DNA of 64,000 nt, taken from assembly GCA_037045185.1 (NCBI GenBank), contig JBAOHQ010000008.1, positions 248,001-312,000 on the forward strand. The letters run 5' to 3'. Within the stretch, counting starts at the first letter, position 1. Every line of letters begins with the position of its first letter. Under the pieces are notes generated by a model that was not told the DNA's origin, made no database searches, and saw only the letters and a list, made by a program, of their open reading frames with translations. Origin of the DNA: JAKOUY01 sp037045185 (GTDB taxonomy: Bacteria > Actinomycetota > Acidimicrobiia > Acidimicrobiales > Ilumatobacteraceae). The position numbers and the translations under genes were made by a program. This document shows, piece by piece, positions 1-8,998 of the stretch.

Positions 1-117
1 GGGGATCGAACCGAGATGTGTGGGTGGACACCGGGACCGTCGTCACCTTCCTCTGCTTGAGAGCCGCACACGCGCGATTCTGCGCGAGTGTGCTCGTGAG
101 CGAGTCTAGATGATTGA

Positions 118-123
118 TAGTGT
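118..123 (+). promoter_or_regulatory. -10-like hexamer TAGTGT, leaderless promoter
   Basis: TAGTGT lies 7 nt before a GTG at 131 that is in frame with the DeoR-family gene. The same spacing recurs at many unit starts in this window. It favours GTG 131 over the ATG at 110. Transcription would begin at or next to the start codon. Confidence 0.5.
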
Positions 124-130
124 CTGGCTC

Positions 131-898
131 GTGCAATACATGCGCCAGGTCGCGATACTCGACCGGCTCCGGGCCGAAGGCGCCCTGACGGTGGACCAGT
201 TGTCCGCGGCAACCAGCGCCAGCCGGGCGACCATCCGGCGTGATCTCGACACCCTGGAGTCGGCGGGGGTGATCAACCGGGTCCACGGTGGGGCGGTGTT
301 GCGGGCCGACTCGGGCGCTGACGGCGACCTCACCCGGCCCTTCGCCCAGGTGGTCACCGCCGACTCCGAGGACAAGACAGCGATTGCCCGACTGGCCGCG
401 GGGCTGGTCAACGACGGCGACGTGGTGCTCTTGGACATCGGCACGACGACGATGCGCCTGGCGGTCGAACTGCGCGGGAGAACGATCACCGTCATCACCG
501 CCAACCTGGCCGTGCTCGACGTGTTCCGTGACGACGTGAACGTCGAGCTGATCCTGCTCGGTGGTCAGGTGCGCCGTCAGTACCACTCGCTCGTCGGTGC
601 GTTGACCCAAGAGGCGCTGCGCCACGTGCGGGCCACGATCGGCTTCCTCGGCGCCAGCGGTGTTCGCCGCGACGGGACGGTGCTCGATTCCACGGCGGTG
701 GAGGTCCCCGTGAAACAGGCCCTGCTCGGCGCCGCGCAGCGGAGTGTGCTGCTGGTCGACCGCCACAAGTTCCCCGGGGCCGGTGCGCTGCGGGTCTGCG
801 GCATCGACGACGTCGACGTCCTGGTCACCAACGCCGGCGCCGATCCTGACGCGCTGGACGGCGCCCGGCGGGCGGGCGTGGACGTCCGCACGACATGA
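131..898 (+). CDS. DeoR-family sugar-responsive transcriptional regulator
   Basis: An N-terminal DeoR winged helix-turn-helix (first about 55 residues, with the segment ASRATIRRDLDTLE) is followed by a sugar-phosphate-sensing domain of the ribose-isomerase-like fold. That domain shows LDIGTTT and, near the end, DRHKF. The length of about 255 residues is normal for the family. The gene ends in an ATGA overlap with the GH4 glycosidase, so the two are almost certainly cotranscribed. Such regulators usually repress the adjacent carbohydrate gene until a phosphorylated sugar binds. The effector here is unknown. Start chosen at GTG 131 because of the -10 hexamer 7 nt upstream; ATG 110 and ATG 140 are alternatives. 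Confidence 0.9.
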   Translation: MQYMRQVAILDRLRAEGALTVDQLSAATSASRATIRRDLDTLESAGVINRVHGGAVLRADSGADGDLTRPFAQVVTADSEDKTAIARLAAGLVNDGDVVLLDIGTTTMRLAVELRGRTITVITANLAVLDVFRDDVNVELILLGGQVRRQYHSLVGALTQEALRHVRATIGFLGASGVRRDGTVLDSTAVEVPVKQALLGAAQRSVLLVDRHKFPGAGALRVCGIDDVDVLVTNAGADPDALDGARRAGVDVRTT

Positions 899-2238
899 AG
901 CTGGTGGTGCTGGGCGGCGGCGGCTTTCGGGTCCCACTCGTCTACCGGGCCCTGCTCACCACGCCGCGCGCTCCTCGAGTGGACGAGATCGTGCTCCACG
1001 ACCTCGACCCGCAGCGCCTCGCCGCCATCGCCGCCGTCCTCGGCCAGATCGGCGCTGCGCACCACCGGGTTCCCACCGTCCGCGCTACCGGCGATCTGGA
1101 GGACGCCCTCGATGGAGCTGACGTCGTGTTCTCGGCGATTCGGACGGGCGGGCTGTCCGGTCGAGTCGCCGACGAGCGAGTCGCCCTCGACCTCGGCGTG
1201 CTGGGTCAGGAGACCACCGGCCCCGGGGGTCTCGCCTTCGGCATGCGTACCGTCCCCGTGGCCTTGCACATCGCCGAGGTCGCCGCCCGCCGGTGCCCGT
1301 CGGCGTGGTTCATCAACTTCACGAATCCGGCGGGGATGATCACCGAGGCGCTGCAGTCCGTGCTCGGCGATCGGGTGGTCGGCATCTGCGATTCGCCAAT
1401 GGTGCTGGCCCGCCGGGCGGCGCGCGCCCTGGGGTGCGCCGACCAGGAGATCGTCGTCGACTATGCCGGCCTCAACCACCTCGGCTGGCTGCAAGGCCTC
1501 AGCGTCGGTGGCCGCGACCGGCTCGCCGATCTCGTCGGCGATCCCGACGCCCTGCGCACCATGGAGGAGGGTCAGCTCTTCGGCGCGGAGTGGATCCAAA
1601 CGCTGGGCGTGCTGCCGAACGAGTACCTGTACTACTACTACTTCACCCGGGACGCGATCACCGCGATAGCCGGGCGGTCCTCGACCCGTGGCGAGTACCT
1701 CCTGATGCAGCAGGGGGCCTTCTACCGGCGGGTCCTCGACGCGCCCGAACTCGCCCTGCCGATCTGGGATCGGACGCGGCTCGAGCGCAATGCGACCTAC
1801 ATGCAGGAGTCCCGCGGCGACGCCGACGAGCGCCACCCCGACGACGTCGACGGCGGAGGGTACGAGGGCGTCGCGGTGGCCTTGATCGCAGCGCTGCTCG
1901 GTGGTGAGCCGGCCCAGCTGATTCTGAACGTCCGCAACGGGGCGACGCTGGCCGACCTGCCGGCTGACGCGGTGGTCGAGGTGACCTGCCAGGTCGACGA
2001 ACGCGGCCCGCGGCCCATGCACGTCACGCCGCTCACCGGTGAGATGCTCGGCTTGGTGCAGCAGGTGAAGGCGGTGGAGCGCCTGGCCATCCGCGCTTCC
2101 CAGTCCGGCTCACGGACGCTGGCCGTGCGGGCTCTGGCAGTCCATCCGCTGGTCGATTCGGTCACGACGGCACGTCAGCTCTTCGACGGCTACCGCGAAC
2201 GTATCCCCGAGCTGGCAACGGTCTTCGGCGAGGGTTGA
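895..2238 (+). CDS. Glycoside hydrolase family 4 (6-phospho-beta-glucosidase type)
   Basis: GH4 enzymes cleave (phospho)glycosides by an NAD-dependent redox mechanism with a divalent metal. The 447-residue length fits. The N terminus has the dinucleotide-binding loop (VVLGGGGFRVP). An NPAG segment follows, and then the two usual metal-site regions: the Cys in GICDSP and the His in GLNHLGW. Whether the substrate is phosphorylated, and alpha or beta, cannot be read safely from sequence. The resemblance is to the 6-phospho-beta-glucosidase branch. The gene overlaps the DeoR regulator by 4 bp, which suggests a small substrate-inducible sugar operon. No PTS or other transporter is visible nearby. 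Confidence 0.88.
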   Translation: MKLVVLGGGGFRVPLVYRALLTTPRAPRVDEIVLHDLDPQRLAAIAAVLGQIGAAHHRVPTVRATGDLEDALDGADVVFSAIRTGGLSGRVADERVALDLGVLGQETTGPGGLAFGMRTVPVALHIAEVAARRCPSAWFINFTNPAGMITEALQSVLGDRVVGICDSPMVLARRAARALGCADQEIVVDYAGLNHLGWLQGLSVGGRDRLADLVGDPDALRTMEEGQLFGAEWIQTLGVLPNEYLYYYYFTRDAITAIAGRSSTRGEYLLMQQGAFYRRVLDAPELALPIWDRTRLERNATYMQESRGDADERHPDDVDGGGYEGVAVALIAALLGGEPAQLILNVRNGATLADLPADAVVEVTCQVDERGPRPMHVTPLTGEMLGLVQQVKAVERLAIRASQSGSRTLAVRALAVHPLVDSVTTARQLFDGYRERIPELATVFGEG

Positions 2239-2245
2239 GGCCAAC

Positions 2246-2950
2246 TCAGGCGGCGACGTGCCGCCCGAGGAAGGCCATGGTCTTGGCCCACGCGGCCTGC
2301 GCCGCCGACGCGACGTAGAAGAGGTCCTTGGCCTCGTGGTTGTCGAAGGCGTGGCCGGCCTGTTCCACGTTGACGACGAAGCCCTTGCGGCCGGCGATGG
2401 CCGCGCAGATCCGGTCGACGCCCTCGTTGGGGATGTACGGGTCGTCGTCGCCGAAGTGGAACAGCGTTGGGCAGCGAACCGCGTCGATCGAGCGCATCAT
2501 GTCCGGGACACCCGAGCCGTAGTAGCTGACGCAGGCGCTGGGCTTGTCGCTGATCGCCACCCCCCACGCCAGCGTCCCGCCGAGGCAGAACCCGAGCACC
2601 GCGGGGTGGGTCTCCAGCCCGCTGATCCGGTGCAGATGGTGCAGGGCGTCGACGCAGTCGGTGATGGCCTGGGCCGGGTCGAGTTGGCCCACCTTGGCCA
2701 GCGACTGCTCCAGCCCGGCCTGGTCATGGCCGGCCGCCCAGTGCGGGCTGAACCGCCAGAACACGTCCGGCGCTCCGACGAGGTAGCCGGCGTCGGCCAG
2801 CCGCTGGGCGACGGCACGGATGTACGCCCCGACGCCAAAGATCTCCTGGATGACGAGGATCGAACCGATCGGCGTGGTCGCGGGCGCCCACAAGTAGAGG
2901 TCCATCGATCCACCGTCACATGCCACTGGTTCTGTACGAGTGCCCCTCAT
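2246..2950 (-). CDS. Dienelactone hydrolase family protein
   Basis: A 234-residue alpha/beta hydrolase. The nucleophile elbow GFCLGG carries Cys122, as in carboxymethylenebutenolidase rather than Ser esterases. QEIFG (Glu36) is the typical oxyanion/Cys-activating segment. DDDPYIP supplies the acid and the His is in AGHAFDN. The family hydrolyses dienelactones in aromatic ring-cleavage pathways, but many members act on other lactones or esters and no aromatic-degradation genes are near. It is convergent with the GH4 gene, with 7 bp between stops. A GACAAT hexamer ends 6 nt before ATG 2950; an internal ATG at 2905 is the alternative start. Confidence 0.85.
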   Translation of the reverse strand: MRGTRTEPVACDGGSMDLYLWAPATTPIGSILVIQEIFGVGAYIRAVAQRLADAGYLVGAPDVFWRFSPHWAAGHDQAGLEQSLAKVGQLDPAQAITDCVDALHHLHRISGLETHPAVLGFCLGGTLAWGVAISDKPSACVSYYGSGVPDMMRSIDAVRCPTLFHFGDDDPYIPNEGVDRICAAIAGRKGFVVNVEQAGHAFDNHEAKDLFYVASAAQAAWAKTMAFLGRHVAA

Positions 2951-2956
2951 GGCTCG

Positions 2957-2962
2957 ATTGTC
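2957..2962 (-). promoter_or_regulatory. -10-like hexamer GACAAT (weak)
   Basis: GACAAT on the minus strand ends 6 nt before the ATG of the dienelactone hydrolase gene. It departs from TANNNT in the first base, so it is the weakest of this series. Confidence 0.3.
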
Positions 2963-3022
2963 GCAGTGACCAGGGCGAACCGGCAGAGGCGCACGGCCCT
3001 ATGTGCCCCCGCATTGCGCCCG

Positions 3023-3028
3023 TAGCCT
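3023..3028 (+). promoter_or_regulatory. -10-like hexamer TAGCCT upstream of queA
   Basis: TAGCCT lies 7 nt before GTG 3036. It decides the queA start against the earlier in-frame GTG at 3003, which would place the promoter inside the gene. Confidence 0.5.
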
Positions 3029-3035
3029 GGCCGAC

Positions 3036-4049
3036 GTGCGCCTGGCCGACTTCGACTACGACCTCCCGGTCGAGCGCATCGCCCAAACACCGGTGGAGCC
3101 CCGTGACGCAGCCCGCTTGCTGGTCGACCGGGGCAGCGCGCCGCCGGATCATCGCCATGTCAGCGACCTTGCCGAGCTCCTGGCCGACGGCGACCTGCTC
3201 GTCGTCAACGACTCCAAGGTAATCCCGGCCAGGTTGCGCCTGCGGCGCGCCACAGGCGGGCGCGTCGAGGTGCTCCTGCTCGATCCGCTGGACAGCCAGC
3301 GGCGCACCTGGGAAGCGCTGTGCCGGCCGGCGCGCAAGGTCCGCCCGGGCGAGATCCTGGCGGCCCCGGACGGGGCCGGGCTGGTGCGGGTCGAGGGGCG
3401 CACCTTGGCAGGCGACACCGTCCGGCTCACCGTGCTGGGTGACGGCGAACCCTTGGAGGTGCTGGCTCGCTACGGCCACATGCCGCTGCCGCCGTACATC
3501 ACCGCGGCGCCTCCCGACGCCGAGCGCTACCAGACCGTGTTCGCCGACGAACCCGGCTCCGCGGCCGCCCCAACGGCGGGCCTGCATCTCACCAACCAGC
3601 TGCTGGCCGCGGTTCGGGCAGTGGGCGTGACCATGGCGCGCGTCGAGTTGGTGGTCGGGCTGGACACCTTTCAACCGATCGGCGTGGACGATCCGCGCCA
3701 GCACCCGATGCACAGCGAGCGGTACCGGGTCCCTGCCGAGACCGCCGAGGCCGTGCGTGCCGCCCGGCGCGTCGTCGCCGTGGGGACCACCTCGGTGCGG
3801 GCGTTGGAGAGCGCCGCGGCCCTCGGCGAGCCCGAGGGCCGGACGCGGCTGTTCATCCACCGCCCCTACGAGTTCCGCGTCGTCGACCTGCTGATGACCA
3901 ACTTCCACCTCCCGCGGACCACGCTGCTGATGATGATCGACGCGTTCGTCGGGCACCGATGGCGCGATCTGTACGCCGTGGCACTGGCCGATCGGTACCG
4001 GTTCTTGAGCTTCGGCGACGCGATGCTGCTGGATAGGAGGGCCGCCTGA
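3036..4049 (+). CDS. queA: S-adenosylmethionine:tRNA ribosyltransferase-isomerase QueA
   Basis: QueA transfers and rearranges the ribose of SAM onto 7-aminomethyl-7-deazaguanine in tRNA, giving epoxyqueuosine. The protein is about 337 residues, normal length. It begins with the family signature LADFDYDLPVERIAQ and has a conserved PTAGLHLT segment around residue 190 and TNFHLPRTTLLM near the C terminus. The tgt gene follows with a 1-bp stop/start overlap (TGATG), so QueA and Tgt would be made together for queuosine in tRNA anticodons. The preQ1 biosynthesis genes are not in this window. Confidence 0.96.
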   Translation: MRLADFDYDLPVERIAQTPVEPRDAARLLVDRGSAPPDHRHVSDLAELLADGDLLVVNDSKVIPARLRLRRATGGRVEVLLLDPLDSQRRTWEALCRPARKVRPGEILAAPDGAGLVRVEGRTLAGDTVRLTVLGDGEPLEVLARYGHMPLPPYITAAPPDAERYQTVFADEPGSAAAPTAGLHLTNQLLAAVRAVGVTMARVELVVGLDTFQPIGVDDPRQHPMHSERYRVPAETAEAVRAARRVVAVGTTSVRALESAAALGEPEGRTRLFIHRPYEFRVVDLLMTNFHLPRTTLLMMIDAFVGHRWRDLYAVALADRYRFLSFGDAMLLDRRAA

Positions 4050-5146
4050 TGCACCCCGTGACCATGGACGTGACGGCCCGCGACGGCGCAGCGCGCACGG
4101 GCATCGCCACGACGGCGCGCGGTTCGTATCGCACCCCGTGCTTCATGCCGGTGGGAACTCGTGGCGCGATCAAGTACCTGAGCGCAGCCGACTACGAGTC
4201 GCTCGGCGCTCAGATCATCCTGGGCAACACGTATCACCTGATGCTGCGGCCCGGCGCCGAGACGGTCGCCGCGATGGGCGGGCTGGGCCGCTTCGCCGGG
4301 TGGTCCGGGCTCACCCTGACGGACTCCGGCGGGTTCCAGGTGTTCAGCCTCGACCCGCAGGTGGACGACGACGGTGTCACCTTCCGCAGCACGTACGACG
4401 GATCGCGGCACCGATTCACGCCCGAGCTGGCGGTGCGCACCCAGGAGTTGCTCGGCGCCGACATCCAGATGGTGCTCGACGTCTGCCCGCCGTTACCGTC
4501 GGCCCCCGAGGTCATCCGTCTGGCGGTCGAGCGCACCTCGTCCTGGGCGGCACGGGCCAGGGCGGCCCACCGCCGCCCGGATCAGGCGCTGTTCGGCATC
4601 GTCCAGGGTGGCGTCGACGAGGCGATGCGCGCCGAGAGCGCCAGGCGGACCGCCGCCCTGCAGTTCGACGGCTACGGGATCGGCGGGCTGAGCGTGGGGG
4701 AGACCCGCGCCGAGATGCTCCCGGCACTGGCCGCGGCACTGGCCCACCTGCCGCCCGATCGGCCTCGGTACCTGATGGGTGTGGGCGACCCGGCGAGCCT
4801 GGTGGAGGCCGTCGGCTTGGGGGTCGACCAGTTCGACTGCGTGATGCAGACCCGCCTCGGCCGCCACGGCACCGCGCTGACCTGCTCCGGCAAGGTGCAC
4901 GTCAAGAACGCCGCCCATGCCCGCAGTGACGAGCCGCTCGACGCGTCCTGCCCGTGCCAGGTCTGCACCCGGCACTCGCGCGGCTACATCCGCCACCTGT
5001 TCCAGGTGGGCGAGCCGACCGGGTCCCGCCTGGTGAGCCTGCACAACGTGGCCTGGACGCTGGCGCTGATGGACGAGATGGGTGCGGCCATCCGCGCCGG
5101 GACCTTCGAGCGGCTTCGCACGGCGACCTTGGCCGTCTGGGGATAG
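4049..5146 (+). CDS. tgt: Queuine tRNA-ribosyltransferase (tRNA-guanine transglycosylase)
   Basis: Tgt exchanges guanine-34 of tRNAs with GUN anticodons for preQ1. The 365-residue length is typical. Visible are the nucleophile/base-binding segment TLTDSGGFQVFSL, the Gly-rich FGIVQGG, the DCVMQTRLGRHG stretch and the C-terminal zinc site with C-P-C-x-x-C and a later His. A good AGGAGG Shine-Dalgarno sequence sits at 4035-4040, inside the end of queA. The order queA-tgt-yajC-secD-secF is conserved in many bacteria and links tRNA modification to the Sec accessory operon. Confidence 0.96.
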   Translation: MHPVTMDVTARDGAARTGIATTARGSYRTPCFMPVGTRGAIKYLSAADYESLGAQIILGNTYHLMLRPGAETVAAMGGLGRFAGWSGLTLTDSGGFQVFSLDPQVDDDGVTFRSTYDGSRHRFTPELAVRTQELLGADIQMVLDVCPPLPSAPEVIRLAVERTSSWAARARAAHRRPDQALFGIVQGGVDEAMRAESARRTAALQFDGYGIGGLSVGETRAEMLPALAAALAHLPPDRPRYLMGVGDPASLVEAVGLGVDQFDCVMQTRLGRHGTALTCSGKVHVKNAAHARSDEPLDASCPCQVCTRHSRGYIRHLFQVGEPTGSRLVSLHNVAWTLALMDEMGAAIRAGTFERLRTATLAVWG

Positions 5147-5207
5147 CATGGTCCGCCGATTGCCCGGCCGCGGCCGGGTGGCCTCACCGCACAACAAGTT
5201 GGGATCC

Positions 5208-5609
5208 ATGCACGTTCTCCTCCTCGCCGCCGACTCGAACCAGACCAGTGGCAGCATCCTCGGACTGTTCCCGCTGCTGCTCATTCCGGTGGCCATGTAC
5301 TTCCTGATGATCCGCCCGCAGCGCCGTCGCCAGCGCGAGCAGGCGGCCTTGCAGTCCTCGATCGAGGTCGGCGACGAGGTCATGACCACCTCCGGGGTCT
5401 ACGGCTTCGTCACCCAGTTCGACGGCGACATCGTCTGGCTGGAGATCGACGACAACGTCCAGATCCGCATCGCCAAGGCGGCGGTGCAGCGTAAGGTGGA
5501 CACCGCCAAGGGCGAGACCGCCCTCCCCGCGGTGGACTCGAAGGGCCGCTCGACGCCCATCAAGCCGTCGGAGATCGTTGGGGCCGACGCCGACACCGGC
5601 GACAAGTAA
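5208..5609 (+). CDS. yajC: Preprotein translocase accessory subunit YajC
   Basis: A small 133-residue membrane protein. One N-terminal transmembrane helix (about residues 15-34, ending YFLMIRPQ) is followed by the cytoplasmic YajC domain with IEVGDEVMTTSGVYGFV. The C-terminal tail is charged and variable. YajC associates with SecD and SecF, which follow directly. ATG 5208 is chosen because it places the hydrophobic helix at the N terminus. An in-frame start at 5082 lies inside tgt and would add residues unlike YajC. Confidence 0.93.
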   Translation: MHVLLLAADSNQTSGSILGLFPLLLIPVAMYFLMIRPQRRRQREQAALQSSIEVGDEVMTTSGVYGFVTQFDGDIVWLEIDDNVQIRIAKAAVQRKVDTAKGETALPAVDSKGRSTPIKPSEIVGADADTGDK

Positions 5610-5613
5610 CGCG

Positions 5614-7249
5614 ATGCGCAACAAACTGCTGTCGACGCTGCTGGCGACCCTCTTCGTCGCCTACGGCGGGCTGATCCTGGTCCTGGCCACCGGCTCCTAT
5701 CCAGCGCTGGGACTCGACCTGCAGGGTGGTATCTCGGTGACCAAGCAGCCGAAGTCGTCGAACTTCAGCAGTGCCGCGCTCGACCTCACCGTGGAGCGCC
5801 TGCGCGAGCGGGTCGACAGCCTGGGTGTCGCCGAGCCGGAGATCCTCCGCCAGGGTGACGCCATCGTCGTGAACCTGCCTGGGGTCAAGGACCAGCAGAA
5901 GGCGATCGGACGCTGACCAACATCGAGCGGCAAGGTGTACCTCCGCCCGGTGATCGGGTGCCAGGAGATCCCTCGGCTCGGAGACGACATCGACGACCAC
6001 GCCCACCGATTCCGTGCCCGGTTCCACGCTCGGCTCGACCGTGGGCTCGGCGCCCGGAGGAACCGCCGTGTCCGGCCCAGCCCCCAGTGCGTCCACTCCC
6101 GCGTCGGCCACACCGTCTGGGTGGGCCCGCCGGCGCAGCGTGCCACCGGGAACGGCAACGCCGGGCAGTGCCCCAGCCGGGACGGCGCCGCAGGGCACGA
6201 CGGCCGGAACGACCGCCGGCACCACCGCGGGCACGGCGGTGGACAACCAGTTCCCGGCGTCTGATCCCACCAAGACCGAGATTCGCCCGATCCGCCCGAA
6301 CCAGGACGTCGCCGGCGGCTACTGCCAGGTCGGTCCGGCCGGCGGCACGGGTGAGGTGTTCAACGAGGACGCCACCGCGCGTGTCGCCGCCGGGCAGGGG
6401 TGGACGGTTGACGTCAGCCTCAAAGGCGGCTCGGCCGGCGAGGACCTGTGGAATGCGCTGGCCGCCCAGTGCTACAGCGGGACCCAGGTCTGCCCGTCCC
6501 GTCAGTTGGCCATCGAACTCGACGGCGAGGTCGTCTCCCACCCGGTGGTCAACGAACCGCGGTTCAACGGCAACGTGCAGATCAGCGGCAGTTTCACCGA
6601 GGGCGACGCCAAGAACCTGGCCAGGGTGCTGCAGAGCGGCGCGCTCCCGGTCGAACTGGAGACGGTGGCCGTGCAGAACGTGTCGCCCACCCTCGGCAAG
6701 GACTCGCTGCACGCCGCGATCGTCGCCGGCATCGTCGGCGTCGGCCTGGTGCTGGCGCTGATGGTCCTGTACTACCGGCACCTCGGCCTGGTGGCGATCG
6801 CCGGGTTGACGGTGTCCGGCTCCATCATCTGGACGATTATCTCGTTCCTCAGCAAGACCCAGGGCCTTGCCCTGTCACTGGCCGGCGTCGCCGGGATCAT
6901 CGTGTCGGTCGGAGTCACCGTGGACTCCTACGTGGTCTTCTTCGAGCGATTGAAGGACGAGGTCCGGGCTGGCCGGACGATGCGCAACAGCGCCCAGCGC
7001 GGCTTCGCCGGGGCCTGGCACACCATCGTCGTCGCCGACCTGGTCTCGCTGATCGGCGCCCTGGTGCTGTGGTACCTCACCGTGGGCTCGGTGCGCAACT
7101 TCGCCTTCTTCTTGGGCTTGTCCACCCTGGTGGACTTGGCGGTGGCCTGGTTCTTCACCCGCCCGGCGGTGCTGTTGCTGGCCCGCACGGCGTGGATGGC
7201 CAACCGCAAGGTCATGGGTATCGAGGTCGCCAAGGCGGGGGTGAAGTGA
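5614..7249 (+). CDS. secD: Protein translocase subunit SecD (frameshifted as assembled)
   Basis: SecD uses the proton-motive force to complete protein export with SecF. The N-terminal helix, a P1-type periplasmic region, and the six-helix RND-type C-terminal half (HAAIVAGIVGVGLVLALM, then GVTVDSYVVFFERLKDEV) are all present but in different frames. An in-frame TGA occurs at 5914-5916 and a frame change near 5973. Merging doublets at about 5909-5910, 5912-5913, 5930-5931 and 5973-5974 restores one frame of about 543 residues reading through KVYLRPVIGCQEI. A Thr/Ser/Pro/Gly-rich linker lies in the head region. The stop overlaps the secF ATG. I consider the gene intact in the organism; a true pseudogene is unlikely because SecF and YajC are kept. 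Confidence 0.88.
6194..6238 (+). repeat. 12-bp tandem repeat encoding Gly-Thr-Thr-Ala units in SecD
   Basis: About 3.75 copies of a 12-bp unit encode consecutive G-T-T-A units at the end of the low-complexity linker of SecD. It is a likely site of copy-number variation between strains. The linker probably only spaces parts of the extracytoplasmic head. Confidence 0.6.
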
Positions 7250-8449
7250 TGTCGGACATCGACGCAATCACGACGGACGCAGCGCCCGACGACAGCGCTC
7301 GTCCACGACCGCCGCTCGGCCTGGGGGCGCCTGTATCACGGCGAGACCTCGATCGACTTCCACGGCCGGCGGTGGTGGGGACTCGGCCTGTCGATGATCC
7401 TGCTGCTGATCTCGGTCGGTTCGCTGCTGACCCGCGGGCTCAACCTTGGGTTGGACTTCGAAGGCGGCGTGGCCTGGGAGGTCGACGCCACGCGCGTCAC
7501 CGAGGATCAGGCCCGGTCGATCCTCGATCAGAACGGCATCAAGGGCAGCGACGCCAAGATCCAGACTCGCTCGAACGCCAGCGGGTCGGTGCTGTTCATC
7601 CAGGTGGACGATCAGCCCGATGCCACCCGCCAGTCCGTGCAAGCGGATCTGGCCACGGCAGCGGGAGTCGACACCGACAAGGTGTCCAGCACCGCCGTCA
7701 GCGCCACCTGGGGGGACACCATCACGAAGAAGGCGGTGCGCGCCCTGATCGTGTTCCTGGTGCTGGTCGCGCTGTTCATCGCCTGGCGGCTGGAGTGGAA
7801 GATGGCCCTCAGCGCCATCGTGGCGATGCTCCACGACGTGCTCATCAGCGTCGGTGTCTACTCGCTCTTCCAGTTCGAAGTCACACCCGCCACCGTGGTG
7901 GCGTTCCTGACGATCCTCGGCTTCTCGCTGTACGACACCATCGTGGTGTTCGACAAGGTGAAGGAGAACGCGGAACGCTACGGCGGGACGCGAATGCCGT
8001 TCGCCGATGTCAGCAACGTGTCGATGAACCAGGTGCTCATGCGCTCGCTGAACACGTCGATCTCGGCGGTGCTGCCGGTGCTGTCGCTGCTCATCCTCGG
8101 CTCGGAGATCATGGGTGCCGTCACCCTCCGTGAGTTCGCCCTGGCCCTGCTCGTCGGGCTGATCACCGGCTCGTACTCGTCGATCTTCATCGCCACCCCG
8201 TTGCTGACGGTGTTCAAGGAGCGCGAATCGCGATATGCGCCGTACACCGATCATCATGCCACCGGCAGCGAGCTGGAGCGCCTGGTGCTGGGCGGCTCTC
8301 CCGCCGGTCGCCGGGAGCATCGTCGCGGCAGCGCGGTCGTTGCGGCGCCGGCCGGGCGGGCGCTGGTGGCCGACCAGCCGGCCGCGCTCGAGACTCCCGA
8401 GGCGTTGCTCACCCATCCGCCCCGGCCGCGCAAGAAGAAGCGCCGTTAG
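7249..8449 (+). CDS. secF: Protein translocase subunit SecF (frameshifted as assembled)
   Basis: Partner of SecD; together they form a six-plus-six-helix RND-type complex. The N-terminal segment YHGETSIDFHGRRWW is a classic SecF entry. It is read in the frame of the rest of the protein, while the ATG at 7249 is in another frame. One extra base at about 7299-7300 (a T/C doublet in an Ala codon) explains the difference and gives about 399 residues. Later signatures include LDFEGGVAWEV, the long first periplasmic domain and the C-terminal helix pair around YDTIVVFDKVKEN. A basic tail follows (Arg/Lys-rich, ending KKKRR). The stop codon overlaps the -10 hexamer of apt. Confidence 0.92.
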
Positions 8450-8452
8450 TCT
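8447..8452 (+). promoter_or_regulatory. -10-like hexamer TAGTCT upstream of apt
   Basis: TAGTCT overlaps the secF stop codon and lies 9 nt before ATG 8462. It suggests that apt-relA has its own leaderless promoter in addition to read-through from the sec genes. Confidence 0.5.
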
Positions 8453-8461
8453 GGCTACACC

Positions 8462-8998
8462 ATGAGTACCGTGGCCGACGCTCCGCACTGGTTGACCGAG
8501 CACGTCCGTGACATCGTCCACTACCCGATCCATGGGGTGACGTTTCGCGACATCACGCCGCTGCTCGGCAATGCCGGCGCCTTCCGCAGCGCGATCGACG
8601 AGATCAGCGCCCGGTTCGCCGACACCCATCCGCACCGGGTGTTGGGCATGGAGGCTCGAGGGTTCATCCTCGCCGCTCCGGTGGCGTACTGCCTGAACTC
8701 GGCGTTCGCTCCCGTGCGCAAGGCCGGCAAGCTGCCCTGGGCGGTAGTCCGTGAGGAGTACGCCACCGAGTACGGCACCGACAAGCTGGAACTGCACCGG
8801 GACGCGATCCACCCCAACGAGCGGATCCTGATCATCGACGACGTGCTGGCGACGGGCGGCACGGCGGAGGCCACCTGCCGGCTGGTCGAGGAGCTGGGCG
8901 GCATCGTCGTCGGCCTCGGCTTCCTGATCGAGCTTCCCCAACTCGGCGGGCGGGTCAGGTTGGGCGACCGGCGCGTCGAATCCCTGGCGACCTACTGA
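8462..8998 (+). CDS. apt: Adenine phosphoribosyltransferase
   Basis: Apt salvages adenine by condensing it with PRPP to give AMP. The 178-residue protein has the YPIHGVTFRDITPLL entry, the flexible-loop segment (EEYATEYGTDKLELH) and the PRPP-binding loop ILIIDDVLATGGTAEA. Its stop overlaps the rel start (TGATG), a coupling seen in many bacteria that ties purine salvage to (p)ppGpp metabolism. Confidence 0.96.
   Translation: MSTVADAPHWLTEHVRDIVHYPIHGVTFRDITPLLGNAGAFRSAIDEISARFADTHPHRVLGMEARGFILAAPVAYCLNSAFAPVRKAGKLPWAVVREEYATEYGTDKLELHRDAIHPNERILIIDDVLATGGTAEATCRLVEELGGIVVGLGFLIELPQLGGRVRLGDRRVESLATY

Noticed and set aside
577..2022. Second protein overlapping the GH4 gene on the minus strand
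   Set aside because: Composition is His/Arg/Gly-rich as expected for antisense of a GC-rich gene, with no start signal and no domain.
3003..3035. Longer N terminus of QueA from GTG 3003
   Set aside because: The extra eleven residues are unlike QueA, and the -10 hexamer at 3023-3028 would then lie inside the coding region.
5914..5916. TGA inside secD as a selenocysteine or recoded codon
   Set aside because: No SECIS-like stem follows, Sec makes no sense in this loop of SecD, and the frame also changes shortly after. Base duplications explain both.
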